Origin: RH-AL1 sp965277735
Lineage (GTDB): Bacteria; Pseudomonadota; Alphaproteobacteria; Rhizobiales; Beijerinckiaceae
Direction: 5' to 3'
Assembly: GCA_965277735.1 (NCBI GenBank)
Contig: CBDIDO010000001.1
Span: 62,001-126,000 of the forward strand
Length of the DNA stretch: 64,000 bases
Shown: in pieces, positions 41,986-50,696 of the stretch
Numbering within the stretch: the first letter of the stretch is position 1
Layout: every line of letters starts with the position of its first letter
Notes under the pieces: generated by a model
What the model saw: the letters and a program-made list of their open reading frames with translations, nothing else
What the model was told of the DNA's origin: nothing
The model's database searches: none
Position numbers and translations under genes: made by a program

Positions 41986-42786
41986 ATGCTGATCCGCTAC
42001 GGCTACGATATCACCATCAACTGCCAGCAGCCGACGCCGGTGGTGACGATGCTGAGCGTCCGCGAAGAGCGCGCCGCCGATGCGCGCGCGCCGGATTCGT
42101 TCCACACTACGCCGATCATCCCGACGACCACCTACAAGGACGGCTACGGCAATATCTGCCGCCGGATCATGGCGCCCGTAGGCGACCTGCAGCTCTGGGG
42201 CGACGGGACGATCGAGGACCCTGGCACGCACGATCCCATCGTCGCCGACGCCACCGAGGCGCCGATCCAGGACCTGCCCGACGACACGCTCGTCTACCTG
42301 CTCGGCAGCCGCTATTGCGAAACCGACAAGCTGAGCCAGATCGCCTGGGATCTCTTCCAGAACGTGCCGAAGGGCTGGGCGCGCGCGCAGGCGGTCTGCG
42401 ACTTCGTGCACGGCCACATCAAGTTCAACTACCAGGATCCGAGCTCGCAGCGCTCGGCTTTCGATGTCTACCACACGCGCGTCGGCGTCTGCCGCGACTT
42501 CGCCCACCTCGCCATCGCGCTGCTGCGCTGCATGAACATGCCGGCGCGCTACGTGAACGGCTACCTCGGCGACATCGGCGTGCCGATCACCAACCCGATG
42601 GATTATTCCGCCTGGATCGAGGTGTTCCTCGGCGGCCGGTGGCTGACCTTCGATCCGCGCAACAATATCCCGCGCATCGGCCGCATCGTCGTCGCCCGCG
42701 GCCGCGACGCCACCGACGTACCGCTGATCAACTCGTTCGGTCCGCACGTGCTGAAGGGCTTTCGGGTCTGGGCCTACGAGACCTGA
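41986..42786 (+). CDS. Transglutaminase-like domain protein
   Basis: The 266-residue protein has an N-terminal beta region (MLIRYGYDITINCQQPTPVV) and a transglutaminase/protease-like core. The catalytic cysteine lies in RVGVCRDFAHLAIALLR, followed by a histidine-type position replaced in part by DYSAWIEVFLGGRW and the aspartate in LTFDPRNN. In this DUF-type bacterial branch the central HAW is SAW, so the usual His is not evident and activity is uncertain. Relatives are thought to be cysteine proteases or amidases. No signal peptide is seen. Confidence 0.8.
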   Translation: MLIRYGYDITINCQQPTPVVTMLSVREERAADARAPDSFHTTPIIPTTTYKDGYGNICRRIMAPVGDLQLWGDGTIEDPGTHDPIVADATEAPIQDLPDDTLVYLLGSRYCETDKLSQIAWDLFQNVPKGWARAQAVCDFVHGHIKFNYQDPSSQRSAFDVYHTRVGVCRDFAHLAIALLRCMNMPARYVNGYLGDIGVPITNPMDYSAWIEVFLGGRWLTFDPRNNIPRIGRIVVARGRDATDVPLINSFGPHVLKGFRVWAYET

Positions 42787-42932
42787 GCGCGGCAGTCCAC
42801 CGCCGCGGCGTCACCCGACGCTTTCGGCAGAGGCCGAGACTCGGCCGGGCGCTTTTGCCGCCCGGCGCACTCGCCTATAGAGCGGTCTCCCGTCGCGGCA
42901 CCGCCGCAGCCTCGAGACATGATCCGGACCGC

Positions 42933-43835
42933 ATGAGCGACGATCACGACGACCAGAAGCGGCGCGCGCGCGCCTGGTTCGAGGAGCTGCAGGGCAAGCT
43001 GCTCGCGGCGCTCGAGGCGCTGGAGGCGGACGCGCCCGGGCCGTTCGCGCACGACGATCTCGCGCCGGGCAAGGCCGAGACGAAGCCGTGGCGACGCTCC
43101 AACCACGACGGCGCCGATGGCGGCGGCGGCCGCATGGGCACGCTCAAGGGCCGCGTCTTCGAGAAGGCCGGCGTCCATTCCTCGACCGTCTACGGCACGT
43201 TCGCGCCCGAGTTCGCCAAGCAGATCCCCGGCGCGTCCGCCGACCCGCGCTTCTGGGCGTCGGGCATCTCGGTCATCGTCCATCCGTGGAGCCCGAACGT
43301 GCCGGCCGTGCACATGAACACGCGCTTCGTCGTCACCTCGAAGAGCTGGTTCGGCGGCGGCGCCGACCTGACGCCGGTGCTCGACCGCCGCCGCACCCAG
43401 GGGGATCCGGATACCGAGGCCTTCCATGCGGCGATGCAGGGCGCCTGCGAGGCGCATCCCGGCATCGCCGACTACGCGCGCTTCAAGGAATGGTGCGAGG
43501 AGTACTTCTTCCTGAAGCACCGCAACGAGCCGCGCGGCATCGGCGGCATCTTCTACGATTATCTCGAGCCCGCCGCCTCCGGCCACGGCTTCGACCCGCT
43601 GCTCGGCTTCACGCAGGCGGTCGGCGAGGCGTTCCTCGCCATCTACCCCGAGCTGGTGCGCCGCAATTACGCGACGCCGTGGAGCGAGGCCGACCGCGAG
43701 GAGCAGCTGGTGCGCCGCGGCCGCTACGTCGAGTTCAACCTGATCTACGACCGCGGCACGATCTTCGGCCTGAAGACCGGCGGCAACGTCGAGTCGATCC
43801 TCTCCTCGCTGCCGCCCGCGGTCAGGTGGCCGTGA
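42933..43835 (+). CDS. hemF: Aerobic coproporphyrinogen III oxidase
   Basis: The 300-residue enzyme makes protoporphyrinogen IX from coproporphyrinogen III with oxygen. Signature blocks: FEKAGVHSSTVYG, VHPWSPNVPAVHMNTRF, WFGGGADLTPVL, EWCEEYFFLKHR, GIGGIFYDYL and the C-terminal RRGRYVEFNLIYDRGTIFGL. The ATG at 42933 was chosen because the family starts there. The stop lies 14 bases inside the 3' end of the convergent thioesterase gene, so the two coding regions overlap. Confidence 0.97.
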   Translation: MSDDHDDQKRRARAWFEELQGKLLAALEALEADAPGPFAHDDLAPGKAETKPWRRSNHDGADGGGGRMGTLKGRVFEKAGVHSSTVYGTFAPEFAKQIPGASADPRFWASGISVIVHPWSPNVPAVHMNTRFVVTSKSWFGGGADLTPVLDRRRTQGDPDTEAFHAAMQGACEAHPGIADYARFKEWCEEYFFLKHRNEPRGIGGIFYDYLEPAASGHGFDPLLGFTQAVGEAFLAIYPELVRRNYATPWSEADREEQLVRRGRYVEFNLIYDRGTIFGLKTGGNVESILSSLPPAVRWP

Positions 43836-44259
43836 GACCCTGAAGAAAGGCCCGCAGCGGCTCCGGCAGGCTCGCCGGTCGGCGCGTCCCTCGGTCGACG
43901 TAGACGTGGACGAAGAAGCCTTCGGCCGCTGCAGCGCCGGCGCCGGCGTCGAACAGACCGACCTCGTAGCGCACGCTGGAGGTGCCGAGCTTCGCCACGC
44001 GGATGCCGGCGTCGACATCGCCGGGAAACGACAGCGGCGCGGCGTAGCGGCAACCGGTCTCGACGACCAATCCGATGACCTCGCTCGCCAGCGGATCGAG
44101 CACGCCGGCTTCGATCAGCGTCGCGTTCACCGCGGTGTCGAAGAACGAGTAATAGACCACGTTATTGACGTGGCCGTAGACGTCGTTGTCCATCCACCGC
44201 GTCGTGATCGTGCGGAATAGTTTGTAATCGGCGCGTTGTCCGCGCGGGCGCTCCGCCAT
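43822..44259 (-). CDS. Acyl-CoA thioesterase, 4-hydroxybenzoyl-CoA thioesterase (hot-dog) family
   Basis: The 145-residue single hot-dog protein contains TTRWMDNDVYGHVNNVVYYSF, including the catalytic-type Asp in the MDND-YGHVNN motif, and VETGCRYAAPLSFPGDV. Such proteins hydrolyse acyl- or aryl-CoA esters; the substrate is open. ATG 44259 (MAERPRGQRADYKLFR) matches the usual start; ATG 44295 would add 12 residues. It overlaps the 3' end of hemF by 14 bases. Confidence 0.87.
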   Translation of the reverse strand: MAERPRGQRADYKLFRTITTRWMDNDVYGHVNNVVYYSFFDTAVNATLIEAGVLDPLASEVIGLVVETGCRYAAPLSFPGDVDAGIRVAKLGTSSVRYEVGLFDAGAGAAAAEGFFVHVYVDRGTRRPASLPEPLRAFLQGLTAT

Positions 44260-44344
44260 GGCCGGTTCCGGTTGCTTCCAAGGGTCGGCTTGCATAACAG
44301 GTGGCCGCTCTGGCAGGTCAAGCGCCCGAACCGGGAGACGCCGC

Positions 44345-45469
44345 ATGAAGATCAGAGCCGCCGTCCTGCGCGAGATGGGCGCCAAGCCGCCCTACGCGAC
44401 AAGTCGCCCGCTGGCGATCGAGGAGCTCGAGCTGGCGCCGCCCGGCCCCGGTGAGGTGCTGGTCAAGATTGCCGCTGCAGGCCTCTGCCATTCAGATCTT
44501 TCCGTCATCAACGGCAGCCGGCCGCGGCCGATGCCGATGGCGCTGGGCCACGAGGCGGCCGGCGTGGTGGTCGAGACGGGCGCCGGCGTCGACGATCTCG
44601 AGCCGGGCGACCACGTCGTGATGGTCTTCATGCCCTCCTGCGGCCATTGCCTGCCCTGTGCCGAAGGCCGGCCGGCGCTTTGCGAGCCGGGCGCGGCGGC
44701 GAACGGCAGGGGCACGCTGCTGTCGGGCGCCACCCGCCTCTCGCAGCATGGCGCGCCGGTCCACCATCACATCGGCTGCTCGGCCTTCGCCGATCACGCG
44801 GTCACCTCGCGCCGCTCGCTGGTCAAGATCGACCGCGAGATCCCGTTGACCGAGGCGGCGCTGTTCGGCTGCGCCGTGCTCACCGGCGTCGGCGCCGCGG
44901 TCAACACCGCGCAAGTGCGAGCGGGGCAGAGCGTGGTGGTGATCGGGCTCGGCGGTGTCGGCTTGGCAGCGCTGATCGGCGCGCTCGCGGCCGGCGCGGC
45001 GCAGGTGATCGGCGTCGATCTCTCAAGCGAAAAGCTCGCGCTGGCCCGCGACCTCGGCGCCACCGCGACGATCGACGCCGGTGCGCCGGACGCCGTCGAG
45101 CAGGTGCGCGCCCTGACCGGCGGCGGCGCCGATGTGGCGCTGGAATTCGCCGGCGTCGCGCCGGCCCTCGAGGCCGCCTGGAAGATGACGCGGCGCGGCG
45201 GCACCACGGTGACGGCGGGCCTGCCGCCGCCCGATGCGACGCTGCCCGTCAACATCGTCAGCCTCGTCGCCGAGGAGCGCACGCTGAAAGGCAGCTACAT
45301 CGGCACCTGCGTGCCCAAGCGCGACGTGCCGCGCTACATCGCGCTGTACCGTGCTGGGCGCCTGCCGGTCGACCGGCTGATGAGCGGGCTCGTCGCGCTC
45401 GACGACATCAACGAAGCGTTCGACCGCCTGCACGCGGGCAAGGCGGTGCGGCAGGTGATCGCGTTCTGA
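44345..45469 (+). CDS. Zinc-dependent alcohol dehydrogenase, MDR family
   Basis: The 374-residue enzyme has catalytic-zinc residues in GLCHSDL and LGHEAAG, the structural-zinc lobe CGHCLPCAEGRPALC (four Cys) and the NAD site VIGLGGVGLAALIGALAAG followed by GVDLSSEKL. The last Asp indicates NAD preference. It resembles class III-like and aryl/benzyl alcohol dehydrogenases; the formaldehyde-specific features of class III could not be confirmed. ATG 44345 has GGGAGACGCCGC in front. It stands alone between the thioesterase and the ccdA gene. Confidence 0.88.
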   Translation: MKIRAAVLREMGAKPPYATSRPLAIEELELAPPGPGEVLVKIAAAGLCHSDLSVINGSRPRPMPMALGHEAAGVVVETGAGVDDLEPGDHVVMVFMPSCGHCLPCAEGRPALCEPGAAANGRGTLLSGATRLSQHGAPVHHHIGCSAFADHAVTSRRSLVKIDREIPLTEAALFGCAVLTGVGAAVNTAQVRAGQSVVVIGLGGVGLAALIGALAAGAAQVIGVDLSSEKLALARDLGATATIDAGAPDAVEQVRALTGGGADVALEFAGVAPALEAAWKMTRRGGTTVTAGLPPPDATLPVNIVSLVAEERTLKGSYIGTCVPKRDVPRYIALYRAGRLPVDRLMSGLVALDDINEAFDRLHAGKAVRQVIAF

Positions 45470-45481
45470 GCAAGAACTCCC

Positions 45482-46204
45482 TCAGAACCGCGTTGTGATA
45501 TCCGTCAGCCAGGCCGGCGAGGCGGCGACGAGCTGCGTCTCGACGGTCTTGTCGAGGCCCGACAGCATGAGGCCGCCGAGCGCGATCAGGAACACGCCCA
45601 TCACGACCTTCATCGCCTTGCCGGCACTCAGCATGCCGCCTTTCAGCCGCATGATCGTCTCGCGCGACAGGAACCCGAGCAGGGCCAGCGGCAACGCCGC
45701 GCCGATGCCGTAGGCCAGCATCACCAGCGCCACGAGGCCGAGCTGCTTCGACTGGTCGGCCAGCGCCGCGGCGGCGCCGAGCGTCGGGCCGGTGCAGGGG
45801 CTCCACACGGCGCCGAGCAGCAGGCCGACGCCGAACTGGCCGAACAGGCCCGTCGAGGCGAACCCGCCGAACTTCTCCTGCGCGAACGTGCCGACGGGGC
45901 CCGCGGCGGTGGCGAAGCGCATCTGCAGCGCGGGCAGCAGCAGCACGATGCCGATCAGGATCAGCAGGACCGCGGCGGCCTTCTGGAACACGTCGCTGCC
46001 GATGCCGGCGGCGAAGCCGATCGTCGCGACGAAGATGCCGATCGCTGCGAACGACACGGCGACGCCGGCGGCGAGCGCGACCGGCCCGAGCTTATGCTCG
46101 GAGACGGCCGTCGCGAGCACGATAGGCACCAGCGGCAGCACGCACGGCGCCAGGATCGACAGGATGCCGGCGACGAAGGCGAAGAGGACGCTGGGCAGAT
46201 GCAT
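45482..46204 (-). CDS. CcdA/DsbD-type thiol-disulfide membrane transporter
   Basis: The 240-residue inner-membrane protein has six hydrophobic segments and paired cysteines in LAPCVLPLVP (near residue 21) and WSPCTGPTLG (near 138), the redox pair of CcdA. It carries reducing power from cytosolic thioredoxin to periplasmic partners. The thioredoxin-like gene lies three bases upstream on the same strand, so the two form a likely split DsbD-like system rather than a dedicated cytochrome c maturation unit; no ccm genes are nearby. Confidence 0.85.
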   Translation of the reverse strand: MHLPSVLFAFVAGILSILAPCVLPLVPIVLATAVSEHKLGPVALAAGVAVSFAAIGIFVATIGFAAGIGSDVFQKAAAVLLILIGIVLLLPALQMRFATAAGPVGTFAQEKFGGFASTGLFGQFGVGLLLGAVWSPCTGPTLGAAAALADQSKQLGLVALVMLAYGIGAALPLALLGFLSRETIMRLKGGMLSAGKAMKVVMGVFLIALGGLMLSGLDKTVETQLVAASPAWLTDITTRF

Positions 46205-46207
46205 GGC

Positions 46208-46597
46208 TCAGCCGGCCGCTTTGGCGAACAGGGCCGAGATCGAGCCCTTGTCGGTGTCGCCGGTCGAGCGGCCGACCTCCTGCTGGCCCTTGTAGACGAC
46301 GAAGGTGCTCTGCTCGCGCACGCGCAGCTTGCGCAGCGCCGCCTTCTGCGAATCGAAATCAACGTGGAGCAGGACGAGATCCTTGAACTTCGGCTGCTTC
46401 AGAAGCGACTGCACGATCGGCTTCTGCGCGGCGCAGGTGGAGCACCAGGTCGCGGAGACGTCGACGACGACCGGCTTGCCGGCAGCCTGCGCCGCTTCCA
46501 GCGCGGCCGGCGAATAAGTCGCCTGCTCGGCCGCGAAGGCCGGCGCTGCGACGAGGGTCAGCGCGAACGCTGCGGCGAAAAGCGGAAGGCGGGTCAT
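46208..46597 (-). CDS. Periplasmic thioredoxin-like protein (DsbD-gamma type)
   Basis: The 129-residue exported protein has a signal peptide (MTRLPLFAAAFALTLVAAP..., AFA-AEQ cleavage) and a thioredoxin domain with the redox motif WCSTC and a cis-Pro-type loop replaced by EQSTFVVYK. The pattern (ATWCSTCAAQKPIVQ, LLHVDFDSQ, LRVREQSTFVVY) is close to the C-terminal gamma domain of DsbD. It overlaps functionally with the CcdA gene three bases downstream. The ATG at 46597 was chosen because it opens the signal peptide. Confidence 0.85.
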   Translation of the reverse strand: MTRLPLFAAAFALTLVAAPAFAAEQATYSPAALEAAQAAGKPVVVDVSATWCSTCAAQKPIVQSLLKQPKFKDLVLLHVDFDSQKAALRKLRVREQSTFVVYKGQQEVGRSTGDTDKGSISALFAKAAG

Positions 46598-46757
46598 CGG
46601 CGTCTCCGATCGGATCAAGAGGGCATCGTATCGCACCCCTTACGAGCCGGCTGTGACTTTCGTTGCATTCGATCGCTCGGCCGATCGGCCCGTCTCGGGA
46701 ACGTGATGGGCGCCGAGCGACTTTTGCCTGTCACCCGAGGCTGAAACAGGACCCGAG

Positions 46758-47981
46758 ATGACCAGCGGCAACATCGCCTTCGAGCAGCAGCATTACGAGG
46801 ACAAGCCGCTGCCGCGGCCCGACGCCGACTTCTACGACATGCTGGGCACGCTGGCGCCGCAGGAGCAGGCGATCGTCAAGGGCGTGCGCGCCTTCCTGGC
46901 GCGTCACGTCGCGCCGATCATCCAGCCGCACTGGTCGGCCGCGACCTTCCCGTTCGAGATCATCGAGCCGATGAAAACGCTCGGCATCGCCGGCCTCGGC
47001 TACAAAGGCTACGGCTGCGCCGGCGGCTCGACCACGCTGAACGGCTTCGTCTCGATGGAGCTGGCCCGCGTCGATCCCTCGATCTCGACCTTCTGGGGCG
47101 TCCATTCCGGCCTCGCCATGGGCTCGATCTACCTCTGCGGCTCCGAGGAACAGAAGCAGAAATGGCTGCCGCCGATGGCCCGCATGGAGTTGATCGGCGC
47201 GTTCGGCCTCACTGAGCCCGACGTCGGCTCCGGCGTCGCGGGCGGCCTTGCGACGACCGCACGGCGCGACGGTGACTCGTGGGTTCTCGACGGCCAGAAG
47301 AAGTGGATCGGCAACGCCACCTTCTCCGACCTCACGATCATCTGGGCGCGCGACGAGGCCGACGGCCAGGTGAAGGGGTTCATCGTCGAGAAGGGCACGC
47401 CCGGCTTCGTCGCCGAGAAGATGGAGCACAAGCTCGCTTTGCGCGTCGTCCAGAACGCGCTGATCACGCTCACCGATTGCCGTGTCCCCGAGGCCCACCG
47501 CCTGCAGGAGACGAAGAATTTCAAGGACACGGCCGACGTTCTGCGCATGACGCGCGCCGGCGTCGCCTGGCAGGCGGTCGGCTGCGCGATGGGCGCCTAC
47601 GAGCACGCGCTCGCCTACGCGCAGGGCCGTGAGCAGTTTGGCAAGCCGATCGCCGGCTTCCAGCTCGTGCAGGACCTGCTCGTGCGCATGCTTGGCAACA
47701 TCACGTCCGCCATCGCGCTGGTGCACCGGCTCTCGCAGCTGCAGGACGCCGGCACGATGGGCGACGAGCACGCCTCGCTCGCCAAGGTCGTCTGCACCAC
47801 GCTGATGCGCGAGACCGTCGGCCTCGCGCGCGAGCTGATGGGCGGCAACGGCATCCTCGTCGACTATCACGTCGCCCGCTTCGTGGCCGACGCCGAGGCG
47901 ATCTATTCCTACGAGGGCACGCGCGAGATGAACACGCTCATCGTCGGCCGCGCGATCACCGGGCTGGGCGCGTTCGTGTAG
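46758..47981 (+). CDS. Acyl-CoA dehydrogenase (glutaryl-CoA dehydrogenase-like)
   Basis: The 407-residue FAD enzyme has LTEPDVGSGVAGGL, KKWIGNATFSDL, REQFGKPIAGFQLVQD, RELMGGNGILVDYHVAR and YEGTREMNTLIVGRAITG; the Glu in YEGT is the expected catalytic base. The pattern is nearest to glutaryl-CoA dehydrogenase or the long-chain branch with the C-terminal Glu. It removes hydrogens across the alpha-beta bond of an acyl-CoA. SOUL and MGMT genes follow at 9 and 2 bases, so the three form an operon of mixed function. Confidence 0.9.
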   Translation: MTSGNIAFEQQHYEDKPLPRPDADFYDMLGTLAPQEQAIVKGVRAFLARHVAPIIQPHWSAATFPFEIIEPMKTLGIAGLGYKGYGCAGGSTTLNGFVSMELARVDPSISTFWGVHSGLAMGSIYLCGSEEQKQKWLPPMARMELIGAFGLTEPDVGSGVAGGLATTARRDGDSWVLDGQKKWIGNATFSDLTIIWARDEADGQVKGFIVEKGTPGFVAEKMEHKLALRVVQNALITLTDCRVPEAHRLQETKNFKDTADVLRMTRAGVAWQAVGCAMGAYEHALAYAQGREQFGKPIAGFQLVQDLLVRMLGNITSAIALVHRLSQLQDAGTMGDEHASLAKVVCTTLMRETVGLARELMGGNGILVDYHVARFVADAEAIYSYEGTREMNTLIVGRAITGLGAFV

Positions 47982-47990
47982 CCGCCCAGC

Positions 47991-48584
47991 GTGGCCAAGG
48001 TGCTCTACTTCGTCGTCACCTTCCTCGAGTCGATCCTCGGCATCTTCGGCATCAGGGCCGGGCTCGAGCAGCCGCCCTACCGCGTGCTGTCGACGCTGAC
48101 CGATCATGTCGAGATCCGGAGCTACGGTCCCCTCGTTGCCGTCGAGACGCGTGTCCAGGGCGACGAGGGCGACGCGTTCTCGCGCCTGTTTCGCTACATC
48201 ACCGGCGCCAATGCGACGGCCGAGACGATCAAGATGACGGCGCCGGTGGCGCAAACCGGCGGCGGCCGCTTCGGCGGCGCCCCGGCGGCGGGCGCGGCGC
48301 AGACGATGCAGTTCTTGCTGCCGGCACGCCTTGCCGCGAACCCTCCGGCGCCGACCGACCCGAAGGTCGCGATCGTCGCGGTGCCGGCGCGGACCCTGGC
48401 GGTCATCCGGTTCTCAGGAGGGTTCGGGCGTCGCAATCTCGACACGCACCTGCAGGTGCTTCGCGAGATCCTGGCGAAGAGTGGGCGCACCGCCGAAGGC
48501 GCGCCTATATTCCTGGGCTACGACCCGCCGTTCACCATCCCCCTCCTGCGCCGCAACGAGGTGGCGCTGCAGATCGAGCCCTGA
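47991..48584 (+). CDS. SOUL-family heme-binding protein
   Basis: The 197-residue protein has an N-terminal hydrophobic segment (5-22), then the SOUL/HEBP domain: PPYRVLSTLTDHVEIRSYGP, GDAFSRLFRYITGAN, IKMTAPVAQ, TMQFLLP and a C-terminal GYDPPFTIPLLRRNEVALQI. Such proteins bind tetrapyrroles; the bacterial role is not known. Start codon GTG at 47991. It lies nine bases after the acyl-CoA dehydrogenase stop and two before the MGMT start. Confidence 0.9.
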   Translation: MAKVLYFVVTFLESILGIFGIRAGLEQPPYRVLSTLTDHVEIRSYGPLVAVETRVQGDEGDAFSRLFRYITGANATAETIKMTAPVAQTGGGRFGGAPAAGAAQTMQFLLPARLAANPPAPTDPKVAIVAVPARTLAVIRFSGGFGRRNLDTHLQVLREILAKSGRTAEGAPIFLGYDPPFTIPLLRRNEVALQIEP

Positions 48585-48586
48585 CC

Positions 48587-49144
48587 ATGTCGATGCTTCG
48601 TCTCAAGCCCGAGGGCTTCGCCCTGTTCGACACCGCGATCGGCCGCTGCGGCATCGCCTGGACCGAGCGCGGCGTCTGCGGCGTGCAGATCCCTGAAGGC
48701 GACGAGGCGTCGACGCGCGGCCGGTTGCTGCGGCGCTGGCCGGACACGCCGGAAGTGACGCCGCCGCCCGGCGCCGCCGACGTGATCGACCGGATCGTCG
48801 CGCTGATGGAGGGGGAGCCGGTCGATTTCGCCGACTGCCAGCTCGACCTGCGCGGAACCAGCGAGTTCGAGCGTCACGTCTATTCCGCGGCGCTGGCGAT
48901 CCCGCCGGGGCAGACGCTCACCTACGGCGAGATCGCCGCGCAGATCGGCGACGCCGGTGCGGCGCGGGCGGTTGGGCAGGCGCTCGGTGCCAATCCGGTG
49001 CCGATCGTGGTGCCATGCCATCGGGTGGTCGCCGCGAGCGGCAAGAGCGGCGGATTCTCGGCGCCGGGCGGCGCCAAGACCAAGCTGCGGATGCTGGCGA
49101 TCGAGCGCGGCGGCTCCGCCACGCCCGAGGGACAGCTTCTCTAA
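48587..49144 (+). CDS. Methylated-DNA-[protein]-cysteine S-methyltransferase
   Basis: The 185-residue suicide DNA repair protein has the acceptor-cysteine motif VPCHRVV, the upstream helix-turn element GQTLTYGEIAAQIGDAGAARAVGQALGANP and the tail LRMLAIERG. It moves O6-methyl groups from guanine to its cysteine. An N-terminal RNase H-like domain (about 10-90) is present, as in Ogt, while the AdaA zinc domain is missing. It is the last gene of the acyl-CoA dehydrogenase-SOUL-MGMT operon. Confidence 0.93.
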   Translation: MSMLRLKPEGFALFDTAIGRCGIAWTERGVCGVQIPEGDEASTRGRLLRRWPDTPEVTPPPGAADVIDRIVALMEGEPVDFADCQLDLRGTSEFERHVYSAALAIPPGQTLTYGEIAAQIGDAGAARAVGQALGANPVPIVVPCHRVVAASGKSGGFSAPGGAKTKLRMLAIERGGSATPEGQLL

Positions 49145-49165
49145 AGGGACGCGAAGGACCGCGGG

Positions 49166-50293
49166 CTAGTCCCCCGTGGTCTCGCCCGCCTCCTGCGGCT
49201 CGGGACGGCTGTCGCCGCCATCGCCGTTGGCGAACTCGCCCTTCGGCCGGCGCCGGCGTCGCGGGCGCAGATGCAGCCCAGCCTCGTCGCCCGCTTCGGC
49301 CGCGCCGTGCACGGGCACCTCTGCCTCGACCGGCGGCTGCTCGTTCGCGCTCTCCGGGACGTTGCTGCGCATCGGCGCCGTGATGAAGGCCGGCAGGCCG
49401 CCACCGACGGTCTCGTCGACCTGCGGCTGCTGACGCGGCTCACGCGGCGTCTGGCCGTCGCGGAAATCGCGCGGGCCACGGTTGTTGCGGTAGTTGCGAT
49501 TGTCGTAATCGCGCGGCGGCCGATCACCCTGATTGCGGTCGGCCTGCGGCTGGCCATTTCCGCCCTGGTAGCCCTGGCCGTTGCCGCGATCCTGCTGGCC
49601 GCGATCCTGCTGATTGCGGTCTTGCTGACCACGATCCTGCTGGGCGTTCCGGTCGCCGCGATCGTTACGCCCATTGCGGTTGTCGTAAGTCCGATCTTGC
49701 GTGCGATCCTGATTGCGATCGTAGTTCTGCGGTCGCTCCGGCTGCGGCTGCCGATCGCCTTGCGGGAGGTTTGGCTGCGGCTGGTTCTGCCGGTCGTAGT
49801 TCTGCCGCGCCTCGTAGGGCTGCTGCTGTTGGCCCCCGTTGGCGTAGGGCGGCCGATCCTGCTGCGGTTGGTAGGGCTGCGGCGGGGGCTGGTTCTGGTG
49901 ATTCTGCTGCGGCGCCCGCTCGCTCGGCGAGGCGAACCGGTCGGGCAGGCTCTCGAAATCGTCGTCGGCGTCCTCGTCCTGCTCGGGCTCGCCCGGCTGT
50001 CTCTGGTACCCGTAGGCGGCCTGCTGCTGGGCCTGCTGAGCCGACGCGATCAGCCGGAAGTAATGCTCGGCGTGCTGGAGATAGCTCTCCGCCATCACCG
50101 GATCGCCGGACGATTGCGCGTCGCGCGCCAGCTGCAGGTATTTCTCACCGATGTGGTGGGCAGTGCCCCGGATTTTCACGTCGGGGCCGTTCGACTCGTA
50201 CGACCGAGTCAGCGGATTGGGGCCTTTGCGATTGTTGTTGCTATTATTGTTGTTGTTGCGGCCACGCATACGCTTGTTCTGACCAGGTCTCAT
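49166..50293 (-). CDS. DUF4167 protein, low-complexity C-terminal region
   Basis: The 375-residue cytosolic protein has a conserved N-terminal part (residues 1-85: MRPGQNKRMRGRNNN, NPLTRSYESNGPDVKIRGT, HHIGEKYLQLARDAQSSGD, AEHYFRL), which is DUF4167 of Rhizobiales. The rest (about 90-300) is Gln, Asn, Arg, Asp and Gly-rich with repeated QQDRNQQDRGQQDRG elements and is probably disordered. Its role is unknown; the basic start suggests nucleic-acid binding. In related genomes the gene follows prmC directly; here an IS630 element lies between. AGGGA precedes ATG 50293. Confidence 0.88.
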   Translation of the reverse strand: MRPGQNKRMRGRNNNNNSNNNRKGPNPLTRSYESNGPDVKIRGTAHHIGEKYLQLARDAQSSGDPVMAESYLQHAEHYFRLIASAQQAQQQAAYGYQRQPGEPEQDEDADDDFESLPDRFASPSERAPQQNHQNQPPPQPYQPQQDRPPYANGGQQQQPYEARQNYDRQNQPQPNLPQGDRQPQPERPQNYDRNQDRTQDRTYDNRNGRNDRGDRNAQQDRGQQDRNQQDRGQQDRGNGQGYQGGNGQPQADRNQGDRPPRDYDNRNYRNNRGPRDFRDGQTPREPRQQPQVDETVGGGLPAFITAPMRSNVPESANEQPPVEAEVPVHGAAEAGDEAGLHLRPRRRRRPKGEFANGDGGDSRPEPQEAGETTGD

Positions 50294-50683
50294 CGATGTT
50301 CCCTAATTGGCATCGGCCTATGGCTTCAGGTTCGAGGAGCCCGCCCTTGCGTTCAGCTGTGTCTCGCAGCTGTGGATCGAACGGAGAGGACGGGCGGTGT
50401 GGCTTGCGAGCCTCCGCAGGCGCGCCGGATGCGCGCTGAGCGGCTGGACGGTTTTGCGAAATCGACGCTGGGCCTGCGCTAGAAGCGTCGCGGCGCGGTC
50501 AAGCGGACGACTCAATCTCCAACAATGGCAGTTCTACGCCTGCTCTCCGCATCGACGCGGTCAAGCTGGCTGATCACGCCGTCAACCGCAGCGTCGAATG
50601 ACGGCGAGAGACGATCCTTAGGCGGGTATGTACGCGCTTTCCCTTCGGACGCCAAGGGCTTTCGTCGGCGATTCCTGATGCTA
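50294..50683. other. 390-bp gap between DUF4167 and the IS element
   Basis: I see no convincing gene. A direct repeat CAGCTGTG occurs twice near 50356-50376. On the minus strand 50512-50683 reads open in the IS-proximal frame and ends in a 47-codon stretch from a TTG (ASEGKARTYPPKDRLSPSF...); it may be a remnant of the original prmC-DUF4167 spacer. TTGACC at about 50490 could be a -35 for DUF4167, but no good -10 follows. Confidence 0.4.
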
Positions 50684-50696
50684 GAGCATTTTCCCA

